A stretch of DNA of 17,470 bases from positions 1 through 17,470 of the forward strand of contig JAAZLQ010000186.1 of assembly GCA_012799255.1 (NCBI GenBank), written 5' to 3'. Shown piece by piece: positions 7,898 to 14,581 of the stretch. Origin of the DNA: Bacillota bacterium. GTDB taxonomy: Bacteria; Bacillota_G; Limnochordia; DTU010. The translations under genes were made by a program, and so were the position numbers. The first letter of the stretch is position 1. Each line of letters starts with the position of its first letter. A model generated the notes under the pieces. The model did no database searches. It saw only the letters and a program-made list of their open reading frames with translations, and was not told the DNA's origin.

Positions 7898-7926
7898 ATT
7901 ATATACTGAACACAACATTCTGTCAA
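7898..7926 (-). promoter_or_regulatory. Consensus sigma-A promoter of the chaperone-like operon
   Basis: TTGACA (7926-7921), a 17-base spacer and TATAAT (7903-7898) match the consensus exactly. The leader to the start codon is about 25 bases. No operator was recognised, so expression is likely strong and constitutive. Confidence 0.9.
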
Positions 7927-7951
7927 TTGGCTTTTTTCTGATTTAAATTGC

Positions 7952-7982
7952 AAAAAAATAAGGGATGGAACACCTCCACCCC
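7952..7982 (-). terminator. Rho-independent terminator of metK
   Basis: On the minus strand GGGGTGGA (7982-7975) pairs with TCCATCCC (7969-7962), with one G-T pair, around the loop GGTGT. TTA and seven T follow. It starts seven bases after the metK stop and separates metK from the next operon. Confidence 0.9.
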
Positions 7983-7988
7983 CTACCG

Positions 7989-9170
7989 TTATCTCTTGAG
8001 TGCATCTACCTTATCTAAACGTTCCCACGGCAAGTCCAAATCAGGGCGACCGAAATGGCCATAGGCTGCCACCTGACGATAAATCGGGCTCTGCAAACCT
8101 AAATTGCGAATAATAGCTCGTGGACGCAGGTCAAAGTTCTCGCGAACTAACTGCTCGATTTCTGTCTCAGGAATAGTTCCGGTGCCAAAGGTATCCACAT
8201 ATAAAGATACCGGATTGGCTACACCAATAGCATAAGCCACCTGAACCTCAACACGCTTCGCCAAACCTGCCGCGACAATATTCTTAGCCACATGACGGGC
8301 TGCGTAAGATGCGGATCTGTCCACTTTTGAAGGGTCTTTACCCGAGAAAGCGCCACCACCATGACGCCCAAAACCACCATAAGTATCCACGATTATTTTT
8401 CGACCTGTGAGCCCTGCATCACCTAAGGGTCCACCCACCACAAAACGACCAGTGGGATTTACCAAAACCTTAGTCTCATCGGTCCACAGCGCAGGGGGAA
8501 TTACCTCCTCCAGGACATGTTTTTTCAGATCCGCAAAGATGGTTGCCTGATCCGCTTCTGGATGATGTTGTGCTGAAAGAACTACATTGTGCACTGCAAC
8601 TGGACGGTAGTCTTCATCATAAACGATGGAAACTTGCGTCTTGCCATCAGGTCTTAAATAAGGAACCAAGCCAGTCTTCCTTACTTCAGCCAAGCGCTTG
8701 GCCAGTTGATGGGCCAAAGAAATGGGCATAGGCATGTATTCTGGGGTTTCATCAGTGGCGTAGCCAAACATCAAGCCTTGATCCCCCGCCCCCATTTTAG
8801 AATCTAGATCTGCTTCACCTGAACGCTGCTCCAAGGCCAAATCTACCCCGAGGGCGATATCTGGTGACTGCTCTTCGATAGATGTGAGAACTGCACAGGT
8901 ATCTGCATCAAATCCATACTTAGCCCGATCATAGCCGATATCACGAACCACCTCACGAACTATATGCGGTATATCGACATAACACTGGGTACTGATTTCC
9001 CCCATAATCAAGACTAAACCTGTAGAAATCGCGGTTTCACAGGCCACCCTAGCCTCGGGATCATTAGTTAGGATTGCATCTAAAATAGCATCAGAAATCT
9101 GGTCGCAAACCTTATCGGGATGTCCCTCCGTCACAGACTCTGAGGTAAATAGGAACTTCCTTCCTGCCAT
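7989..9170 (-). CDS. metK: S-adenosylmethionine synthetase MetK
   Basis: Makes S-adenosylmethionine from methionine and ATP in the cytoplasm, working as a tetramer. The 393 residues are the family's usual length. Visible signatures are [20 protein letters not shown] at the N-terminus, the ATP-binding [12 protein letters not shown] (127-138), and the phosphate-binding [16 protein letters not shown] with KDxxKVDRSxxYAAR. The start is ATG 9170, with an AAAGGTGG ribosome site eight bases before it. The frame stays open upstream to 9302 only because it crosses the riboswitch and terminator. Its own product, SAM, should shut it off through that riboswitch. Confidence 0.97.
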   Translation of the reverse strand: MAGRKFLFTSESVTEGHPDKVCDQISDAILDAILTNDPEARVACETAISTGLVLIMGEISTQCYVDIPHIVREVVRDIGYDRAKYGFDADTCAVLTSIEEQSPDIALGVDLALEQRSGEADLDSKMGAGDQGLMFGYATDETPEYMPMPISLAHQLAKRLAEVRKTGLVPYLRPDGKTQVSIVYDEDYRPVAVHNVVLSAQHHPEADQATIFADLKKHVLEEVIPPALWTDETKVLVNPTGRFVVGGPLGDAGLTGRKIIVDTYGGFGRHGGGAFSGKDPSKVDRSASYAARHVAKNIVAAGLAKRVEVQVAYAIGVANPVSLYVDTFGTGTIPETEIEQLVRENFDLRPRAIIRNLGLQSPIYRQVAAYGHFGRPDLDLPWERLDKVDALKR

Positions 9171-9190
9171 TATATGTACCACCTTTCCAG

Positions 9191-9222
9191 AAAAATAAAT
9201 CCTCTCCCGTGCAGGAGAGGAT
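9191..9222 (-). terminator. Riboswitch expression-platform terminator before metK
   Basis: On the minus strand ATCCTCTCC (9222-9214 region) pairs perfectly with GGAGAGGAT (9207-9199), followed by TTATTTTT. The left arm can also pair with the purine-rich GAGGAAAGGAT after the riboswitch P1 strand, giving the alternative antiterminator fold. Confidence 0.9.
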
Positions 9223-9244
9223 CGGAGAACGCGAGAACATCCTT

Positions 9245-9370
9245 TCCTCATCTGCCAAAACCACTTCAGGGGTTCTGCAGGATTTAGCACCTTGTGAATC
9301 ATTCTTTCAAACGATTACACCGGTTGCCGGGTTTCATAGGGCCAGTCCCTCCACCACTCTCGATGAGTCT
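9245..9370 (-). promoter_or_regulatory. SAM-I (S-box) riboswitch controlling metK
   Basis: Reading the minus strand, CTCATC (9367-9362) forms P1 with GATGAG (9252-9247). Between them are the S-box blocks GGTGGAGGGACTGGCCC, ATGAAACCCGGCAACCGGTG, AAGGTGCTAAATCCTGC and GGCAGATGAGGAA. The layout matches the metNIQ leader, with a longer P3 region (AATCGTTTGAAAGAATGATT). SAM binding should release the terminator at 9191-9222 and stop metK transcription. Confidence 0.96.
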
Positions 9371-9383
9371 TGATCTGTTTTTC

Positions 9384-9412
9384 AGTTTATCATTTTGGTC
9401 AACGACTGTCAA
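9384..9412 (-). promoter_or_regulatory. Sigma-A-type promoter of metK
   Basis: TTGACA (9412-9407), a 17-base spacer and TAAACT (9389-9384) lie about 15 bases before the S-box P1 stem. The -35 is perfect and the -10 is fair. Confidence 0.75.
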
Positions 9413-9428
9413 ACAAATTAGCGAGCTA

Positions 9429-10151
9429 CTAATTTACTTTCTGCCAGGAATAGGTGGGCATTAAGTCCTTAACAAACTGATTAACTGCCTGTCTAAGTGC
9501 TGATTGCCGTACCCAAGAGACATCTGTTTGACTCGGTCTGGGTAAATCCCAAGTAGTTGGTCCCCTATTGGCAGGCCACCATTCCCTTGGAAAACGCAGG
9601 ATTTCTTTACGATTATTGTCCGCCTTGCCTTCTGCCCTGAGCCGGTAGATAGTATTGCCCGCCCGGGTATCCATAACTCGACCAGTAAAGCTAATCATCA
9701 CATTTGTGCTTTCCACATACTCGTATTGCTGCAATGTCTGACCTTTATTGTCAACCTGAGTGCGACCAGTTGGATACGGAGGCGTTTGGGTAATAGGGGC
9801 AAAATAGCCTGAAACTTCACCCATAACTAGGGCATCCACGCCTAACATTTGTCCCAACCTCACCGCTTGATCCCGATCGGGCGACTGACCACGCAAGAGA
9901 CCAAGACGAACTAACGCCCATTCGACTTCTTGAGGATCTAAGACCCGATAATACTCAGAAAGCTTTTTGACCAGTTCTTGCTCTACTTCATGGGAAATGG
10001 CATAATCATCTGTGAAGTTATCAAAAAACAACACCGCAACAGTATTTTCTCCACCCACTCGCACAACTGGTGGATGCATCACACGCTCATAACCTGAACA
10101 ACCAACCAAGAACAGAGCTACAACTACGAGTAACACCAACTTGCGTTTCAT
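9429..10151 (-). CDS. CsgG/LpoB-like lipoprotein
   Basis: The 240-residue protein begins with a lipoprotein signal ending in the lipobox LVGC (Cys 18, followed by Ser-Gly, a +2 residue compatible with outer-membrane sorting). The next part, VAVLFFDNFTDD, KKLSEYYRVLDPQEVEWAL and LGQMLGVDALVMGEVSGY, follows the pattern of CsgG and LpoB family proteins: a central strand, a helix pair and a GVDA-V-G-V strand. The middle carries FTGRVMDTRAGNTIYRL, also typical. CsgG forms the curli export pore and LpoB activates a cell-wall synthase; which, if either, applies is unclear. No strong terminator follows it before the metK promoter. The ribosome site (GGGGGA, six bases off) is weak. Confidence 0.75.
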   Translation of the reverse strand: MKRKLVLLVVVALFLVGCSGYERVMHPPVVRVGGENTVAVLFFDNFTDDYAISHEVEQELVKKLSEYYRVLDPQEVEWALVRLGLLRGQSPDRDQAVRLGQMLGVDALVMGEVSGYFAPITQTPPYPTGRTQVDNKGQTLQQYEYVESTNVMISFTGRVMDTRAGNTIYRLRAEGKADNNRKEILRFPREWWPANRGPTTWDLPRPSQTDVSWVRQSALRQAVNQFVKDLMPTYSWQKVN

Positions 10152-10175
10152 CTTTTTTCCCCCATTTTATCTAAG

Positions 10176-10204
10176 TTGGCAAAACTGGGCATTCTATGTA
10201 TACT
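10176..10204 (+). promoter_or_regulatory. Sigma-A-type promoter of the cysteine desulfurase-thiI operon
   Basis: TTGGCA (10176-10181), a 17-base spacer and TATACT (10199-10204) give a good match. Transcription would begin near 10211, leaving a leader of about 180 bases before the start codon. Apart from a hairpin at 10356-10379 I recognise no known riboswitch or T-box in that leader. Confidence 0.65.
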
Positions 10205-10355
10205 CACTGAACAACACCTTGCCTAACCTTGTCTAGTCATTTCGCCAAGTAGCAAGCTTTTCCCTACCACTTAACACCAATTATGCAAAAAGATTCATGG
10301 TAGACCAGCAAAAACGAAAAAGAGGAAAACAAAGGTGAATGCTAGAAATTAGGCA

Positions 10356-10379
10356 GTGCCATGTTTTCTAACTTGGCAC
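10356..10379 (+). other. Leader hairpin just before the desulfurase ribosome-binding site
   Basis: GTGCCA-T-GTT (10356-10365) pairs with AAC-T-TGGCAC (10370-10379) around a TTCT loop: nine base pairs with one T-T mismatch. It ends one base before AAGGAGG (10380-10386). No T-tract follows, so it is not a terminator. It could tune translation or protect the message. Confidence 0.5.
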
Positions 10380-10393
10380 AAGGAGGTACACCC

Positions 10394-11563
10394 ATGTACA
10401 ACGAGATTTACCTGGATAATAGTGCCACCACTCCGGTCTCGGAAGAAGTGGTGCAAGCCATGGAACCGTACTGGACAATCCAGTATGGCAATCCGTCGTC
10501 ACCTCACATCCGCGGCGTGGCAGCTCAAAAAATAATGAATGCCAGCCGTAATCAACTGGCGTCGATTCTCCATGTGGATGCATCCGAACTCTACTTTACA
10601 GGAAGCGGCACAGAGGCCAATAATATGGCACTTCTAGGTGTAGCCAATGCGCCCTACTTTCTGCGCAATCCCGGGCATATCATTACTACCCCTATCGAAC
10701 ATCCTTCGGTGCTTAATGTAGTCAAACACCTAGAAAACCTAGGATGGTCCGTTAGTTACTTCACGGTAGACCGCTTAGGGCGAATAGACCCGAGCGAGTT
10801 CAACCAGCTACTTAGGGATAACACCAAAATCGTTAGCACTATGCTAGTCAATAACGAACTCGGTTCCATTGCCCCTGTGGCAGAGATTGGAAAATTGATT
10901 GAACGGGCAAACCAAGGTAGGGCACACAAGATTGTGTTCCATGTTGATGCCATTCAAGCACTAGGACACTTGCACTTCCGGATTCCAGATCTGAAGGCAC
11001 ATCTTTGTACCTTTAGCGGTCACAAGATCTTCGGGCCAAAGGGAATTGGCCTTCTCTATGCCAAGAGAGAAGTCAAGCTGAGACCTATCATTTTTGGCGG
11101 CAACCAAGAGGGCGGTCTTAGATCTGGAACAGAGAACATTCCAGCCATCGTGGGGCTAGCCAAAGCGGCCCAGTTAGTAACCGATGATTTGGACACCAAT
11201 ATCCGTAGCCTCACGGAACTACGTACTGCCCTTATTGAAGGCATCAAGACGATTCCCAATTCTATAATTAACAGCCCACCAGAGGGCGCGCCACATTTAG
11301 TGAATGCCAGTTTTCCAGGAATACGGGGTGAAGTCTTGGTCCATTTCTTAGAGCAAAAGAGGATCTTTGTCTCCATGGGAGCAGCATGTTCCTCCAAGAA
11401 GAAAGGGATGTCCCATGTTCTAGAAGCGGTAGGTCTCAAACAGGATGAAATCCTCTCCAGTATCAGGCTCAGCCTGGCACCACAGATTACTCTTGCCCAA
11501 ATAGATTATGTAGTTTATAGTCTAAAGGAGACTGTGCAAGAAATTCGCAACATTTATATCTAA
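10394..11563 (+). CDS. nifS: Cysteine desulfurase (NifS/IscS family)
   Basis: PLP enzyme that takes sulfur from cysteine, leaving alanine and a persulfide. In the 389-residue product the PLP features are visible: H103 in TPIEHPSVL, D185 in HVDAIQ, the Schiff-base lysine K211 in SGHKIFGPKG, and the persulfide-carrying C332 in GAACSSKKKGMSHVL. The short stretch around that Cys (ACSSKKK) is of the NifZ-like group II loop type seen next to ThiI in Bacillus-type genomes. Its placement ten bases before thiI suggests ThiI is the main sulfur acceptor. The start is ATG 10394, seven bases after AGGAGG; an in-frame ATG at 10361 lies inside the leader hairpin and is less likely. Confidence 0.94.
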   Translation: MYNEIYLDNSATTPVSEEVVQAMEPYWTIQYGNPSSPHIRGVAAQKIMNASRNQLASILHVDASELYFTGSGTEANNMALLGVANAPYFLRNPGHIITTPIEHPSVLNVVKHLENLGWSVSYFTVDRLGRIDPSEFNQLLRDNTKIVSTMLVNNELGSIAPVAEIGKLIERANQGRAHKIVFHVDAIQALGHLHFRIPDLKAHLCTFSGHKIFGPKGIGLLYAKREVKLRPIIFGGNQEGGLRSGTENIPAIVGLAKAAQLVTDDLDTNIRSLTELRTALIEGIKTIPNSIINSPPEGAPHLVNASFPGIRGEVLVHFLEQKRIFVSMGAACSSKKKGMSHVLEAVGLKQDEILSSIRLSLAPQITLAQIDYVVYSLKETVQEIRNIYI

Positions 11564-11573
11564 GGAGATGCTT

Positions 11574-12749
11574 ATGTATCCTTTGCTTTTAATCCGTTAC
11601 GGAGAGCTTAGCCTTAAAGGACGGAATCGTAAAACATTTGAAGATCTCTTATTAGCCAATATCCGAGCAAATATTGCAGATCTGCCCCATGGTAGAATTA
11701 CCAAGACATTCGGGAGGATTTATCTCGAAACCAAGGACAATTGGGAAGAATTGGCCCAAAGACTGAGCCAAGTGTTTGGAATTGTCTCGGTGTCCCCCGT
11801 ACTCAGGCAGGAACTTGACCTGGAAGCAATTAAGTCAGGGGCTTCTCTGGTCGTTAAAGATACACCGGGACAGACCTTTAAGGTAGAAACAAGGCGCCCC
11901 AATAAGAGTTTTCCTTTGCAGTCACCAGAGCTATCCCGTACCCTAGGAGGACATATTTTACATCATCATCCCCATCTTTCAGTGGATGTGCATAATCCGG
12001 ATTTTGTACTCAATGTGGAGATTCGCCAAGAAGGTGCTTTTGTTTACTCTCAAGTAATCCCCTGTCTTGGGGGATTGCCTGCCGGTTCCTCTGGTAAAGG
12101 TCTTCTCCTCTTATCAGGCGGAATCGATAGCCCAGTTGCGGGCTTTCTGTCTATGAAGCGGGGAGTAAACGTGGAGGGACTCCATTTCTACTCTTACCCG
12201 TTCACGTCTGAACGTTCCAAGGAAAAGGTGGTAGAACTAGCCCGGTTACTTGCTCCTTATAATGCCCGGGGCTCGTTTAAACTCTGGGTAGCCTATTTCA
12301 CCGAGATTCAGAAAGCTCTTCAAAAGGGTTCCTATCCTTCACTTTCGATCACGTTGATGCGCCGTTTCATGCTCCGCATAGCTACCAAGCTGGCTGAACG
12401 GGAAAAAGCTCTTGCCCTGATCACTGGGGATAGCTTAGGTCAGGTAGCAAGTCAAACGATGGAAAGCATTCATACAATCAATGCGGTAACCACTATGCCT
12501 GTGTATAGACCCTTAATTGGGATGGATAAGCAAGAGATCATCAACATTTCGCTGCAAGTCGGCACCTATGAAACTTCTATCCTGCCCTACGATGATTGCT
12601 GCACCGTCTTTGTTCCGAAAAACCCGGCCACTAGACCAACCATCGAGCAAGTTCTAAGGGCGGAAGAGGAGTTGGACGTAGAGGGACTAATTGCGGAAGC
12701 GTTGGAGAAAACGGAACTCTTGGAGCTAAATTCCAAAAAGATCCTCTAA
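11574..12749 (+). CDS. thiI: tRNA 4-thiouridine synthase / thiamine sulfurtransferase ThiI
   Basis: Adenylates U8 of tRNA and inserts sulfur to form 4-thiouridine; in some organisms it also serves thiamine thiazole synthesis. The 391 residues show an N-terminal ferredoxin-like start (RYGELSLKGRNR), a THUMP domain (about 60-165), and the ATP-pyrophosphatase domain with PP-loop SGGIDS at 181-186. A Cys pair (YDDCCTVF, near 342-343) lies late in the domain. There is no C-terminal rhodanese domain, as is normal outside enterobacteria; the desulfurase upstream would supply persulfide directly. AAGGAG (11562-11567) is six bases before ATG 11574; the ATG at 11568 directly touches the ribosome site and is less likely. 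Confidence 0.95.
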   Translation: MYPLLLIRYGELSLKGRNRKTFEDLLLANIRANIADLPHGRITKTFGRIYLETKDNWEELAQRLSQVFGIVSVSPVLRQELDLEAIKSGASLVVKDTPGQTFKVETRRPNKSFPLQSPELSRTLGGHILHHHPHLSVDVHNPDFVLNVEIRQEGAFVYSQVIPCLGGLPAGSSGKGLLLLSGGIDSPVAGFLSMKRGVNVEGLHFYSYPFTSERSKEKVVELARLLAPYNARGSFKLWVAYFTEIQKALQKGSYPSLSITLMRRFMLRIATKLAEREKALALITGDSLGQVASQTMESIHTINAVTTMPVYRPLIGMDKQEIINISLQVGTYETSILPYDDCCTVFVPKNPATRPTIEQVLRAEEELDVEGLIAEALEKTELLELNSKKIL

Positions 12750-12823
12750 ATTTCGAGATTTTTGCAGGAAAACGGGTTCTTTTGACGAATTTATTGGAAA
12801 CCACTGATAAGGAGCTTGCTTCA

Positions 12824-12994
12824 ATGGACATTTCCCCCCAAAAATTTCAAGAATTACTGGAGGAAATAGAGCGTCTAAAGCGTGAAAATGCTTTGTTACG
12901 CCAAGCCGCAGGTATTCAGGTTTCTAAACCCGATCCAGAGCCGGTCCAAGTCACCGCCAGTGAACGACAAGCTTTATTGAGAAAGACAGTATAA
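12824..12994 (+). CDS. Small zipper-like protein of unknown function
   Basis: A 56-residue frame begins at ATG 12824, nine bases after AAGGAG (12809-12814), and ends with a TAA that touches the terminator stem. Residues 8-27 (FQELLEEIERLKRENALLRQ) form a clear leucine-zipper-like coiled coil. The remainder is Pro/Asp/Glu-rich and ends in TASERQALLRKTV. I do not recognise a family. Such zippers often stand at the front of larger proteins (for example TOTE-type conflict proteins), so this could be a remnant, but a good ribosome site and its own terminator favour a real small gene. It lies 74 bases after thiI and may share its transcript. Confidence 0.6.
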   Translation: MDISPQKFQELLEEIERLKRENALLRQAAGIQVSKPDPEPVQVTASERQALLRKTV

Positions 12995-13019
12995 AGGCCC
13001 CTTCCTGAGAAGGGGCCTT
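12994..13019. terminator. Strong hairpin terminator between convergent genes
   Basis: AAGGCCCCTTC (12994-13004) pairs perfectly over 11 bases with GAAGGGGCCTT (13009-13019) around a CTGA loop. The plus-strand tail is TTATCAATTTATT; the minus-strand tail is TTTATA. It probably ends both the thiI operon and the DUF4438 gene. Confidence 0.88.
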
Positions 13020-13040
13020 ATCAATTTATTATCATAATCC

Positions 13041-13922
13041 CTAGCGAAACGCTCCAATACCTAAAATGCGTCCTAAGTTAGCTCCCGAATCAATTCGTAC
13101 ACCTAGGCTTCCATCAATGGCAGTGAACAAAGTTGTAACTCCAGGTCCATGACCTGCCAGCAAGCAATCGGAGTGCACGATAATTCCTACACTGAGTGCT
13201 CCCTTACGGTAGCTACGCCCAAAACGATTGTCGGAATCTTCCAATGCTACCAAATCACCAAACCTGAGCTGATCGATCCCTAGCGCTTTGATTTCGTCCT
13301 GATCCGTTGTGGTAATATCATAGTCGCCAGAAGCAACTGAGGCGGCTCCAATACCTGAACCCATTAGTTTAGCTGGAATCTTAGCAACCACCGGAACAAT
13401 CAGTTGACCATTTTCCTCAATAATCCCGAGTTTATCCAGTAGAGAAGGATCCAGATTGCGTACTGTAACCCCTGGGTAATCCAAGAGTTTAAGCCCTTGT
13501 CCAAAGGACTTGATCAAGATCTTGTCCTCAATAACCATCTTTTCCAGGTCTTCATCGGCAAAGTCGATAAGAACATGCTCGATTCCACCATGCATACCAG
13601 TCACAACGCCTTTGGCACCTTTGGCATCGCCTGAAATAACGACCGCCTCGTTCCCCACACAGGTCAGTGTATTGTAGGCCTGGTTCTTGGTGGAACCGCG
13701 GTCATCGATTGTGGCTGCAGTGGAAACACCAGGCTCAATGTGATCCCCGGCCCACCCAAAGGCAGGGTGACCAACTTTCACATTGTAGGCGATCCCCCCT
13801 GTACCCGGAAGGACAAAGGGAACGCCTTCCCGATCCACCCGATAGGCCCCCCTCATGAGTGGGGGCGTAATCTGTCCCTGAACGGAGAGTTTAACCAGAC
13901 TAGATGTGTTAGTTCTCAACAT
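13041..13922 (-). CDS. DUF4438 family protein
   Basis: The 293-residue product matches from memory the DUF4438 family, known mainly from Firmicutes and Thermotogae and without an assigned function. Visible conserved-looking blocks are GTGGIAYNVKVGHPAFGWAGDHIEPGVS (its first part), NEAVVISGDAKGAKGVVTGMHGG, AKLMGSGIG and HSDCLLAGHGPGVTTLF. There is no signal peptide or membrane segment, so it is likely cytoplasmic. The ATG lies 12 bases after AAGGAGG, inside the end of the VanZ-like gene, overlapping it by 14 bases and implying coupling. A TTG at 13934 sits with zero spacing behind AAGGAGG and is unlikely. Confidence 0.85.
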   Translation of the reverse strand: MLRTNTSSLVKLSVQGQITPPLMRGAYRVDREGVPFVLPGTGGIAYNVKVGHPAFGWAGDHIEPGVSTAATIDDRGSTKNQAYNTLTCVGNEAVVISGDAKGAKGVVTGMHGGIEHVLIDFADEDLEKMVIEDKILIKSFGQGLKLLDYPGVTVRNLDPSLLDKLGIIEENGQLIVPVVAKIPAKLMGSGIGAASVASGDYDITTTDQDEIKALGIDQLRFGDLVALEDSDNRFGRSYRKGALSVGIIVHSDCLLAGHGPGVTTLFTAIDGSLGVRIDSGANLGRILGIGAFR

Positions 13923-14379
13923 TTTCTTCGACAACCTCCTTGTTTCCTTTGTTACGCGCCACTAACCACAAAACGATAGCCACCAATCCGATGCCAATAC
14001 CGTCAATTAGTACATCACCGAAAGCCCCGGTACGATGGTGTAAATAGCTTTGGTAGCGTTCATCCGCCACAGCGATTGCTAAGGCAAAGAAGGTCGCAAA
14101 GGGCAGTGCTCCGCGCTTGATTTTCTTAGTTTTACGGGCTGCATAATAGACGAGAAGGGTTAGAAGTCCATAAGCTAGAACGTGACCAGTTTTACGAGCT
14201 ATCAAAACGAACTGTCTTAACTCAGAACCGCTCAAATGTGGTAGCCACCTGGCAAAGAATCGACTGGTATAGCTGAAGCTAGACGTTTCTTGGCCAGCAA
14301 CTAAGAACATTGCCAGAATATAGACTCCAACCAAAGCCCATTGCATCAACGTGCTCTTTCTCCTCCCGACACAATTCAT
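13909..14379 (-). CDS. VanZ-like membrane protein
   Basis: Small integral membrane protein of about 156 residues. Four hydrophobic segments are visible: ALVGVYILAMFLVAG, LAYGLLTLLVYYA, ALPFATFFALAIAVA and GIGIGLVAIVLWLVA. The family's conserved residues are present: the RKTGHVLAYGLL block, ADERYQSYLHHRTGAFGDVLIDGIG with the D-E-x-x-Q and R-x-G-x-x-x-D pattern. VanZ relatives affect glycopeptide resistance in some strains, but most are of unknown role. The start is uncertain: ATG 14379 is chosen because RRK before the first segment fits inside-positive topology. Alternatives are ATG 14394 without a ribosome site, or TTG 14349 / ATG 14346 behind GGGAGGAG. Confidence 0.88.
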   Translation of the reverse strand: MNCVGRRKSTLMQWALVGVYILAMFLVAGQETSSFSYTSRFFARWLPHLSGSELRQFVLIARKTGHVLAYGLLTLLVYYAARKTKKIKRGALPFATFFALAIAVADERYQSYLHHRTGAFGDVLIDGIGIGLVAIVLWLVARNKGNKEVVEENVEN

Positions 14380-14380
14380 C

Positions 14381-14431
14381 CTAGATATGCTCATATTTTG
14401 AGCAGGATCTGCACTTTTCTAGAAAATCCAT
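14381..14431 (-). CDS. Possible 16-residue leader peptide upstream of the VanZ-like gene
   Basis: GGAGG (14442-14438), six bases, then ATG 14431 opens MDFLEKCRSCSKYEHI with a CxxC pair and stops at TAG (14383-14381). One base later is the ATG at 14379 of the VanZ-like frame. This stop-start arrangement would suit translational coupling. At 16 codons it may well be chance. Confidence 0.25.
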   Translation of the reverse strand: MDFLEKCRSCSKYEHI

Positions 14432-14442
14432 ATCCATCCTCC

Positions 14443-14581
14443 AACCAAAATGTGTACAAAAGAACTCCAAACGACCGCTTCGATCCTGCTTAGTGTAGGT
14501 GTACTTACAAAACTCCACCGCACGCACCTCCCGATCTTAATATATCGATCATGGGGGGAGTCTATTCTCTACAGGGAGATG
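14443..14581. other. Gap between the phosphatase and VanZ-like genes, nothing firm seen
   Basis: About 140 bases hold no convincing gene, promoter or RNA. CTCCCGATC (14528 region) and GATC...GGGAG (14547-14560) could form an irregular stem. No known riboswitch pattern was recognised. Confidence 0.3.

Noticed and set aside
7865..7918. N-terminal extension of the small beta-sandwich protein
   Set aside because: It overlaps the -10 box and the leader; ATG 7864 has AAGGAGG at the right distance and starts a clean signal peptide.
9171..9302. N-terminal extension of MetK by 44 residues
   Set aside because: The extra frame is riboswitch and terminator; the family's normal start [12 protein letters not shown] is at 9170 with a ribosome site.
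10205..10393. T-box or thiamine riboswitch in the desulfurase-thiI leader
   Set aside because: Neither the T-box sequence nor the thiamine-box CTGAGA and ACCTG blocks are present.
14505..14552. A 15-residue frame on the minus strand in the gap after the phosphatase gene
   Set aside because: It has no ribosome site and no recognisable sequence.
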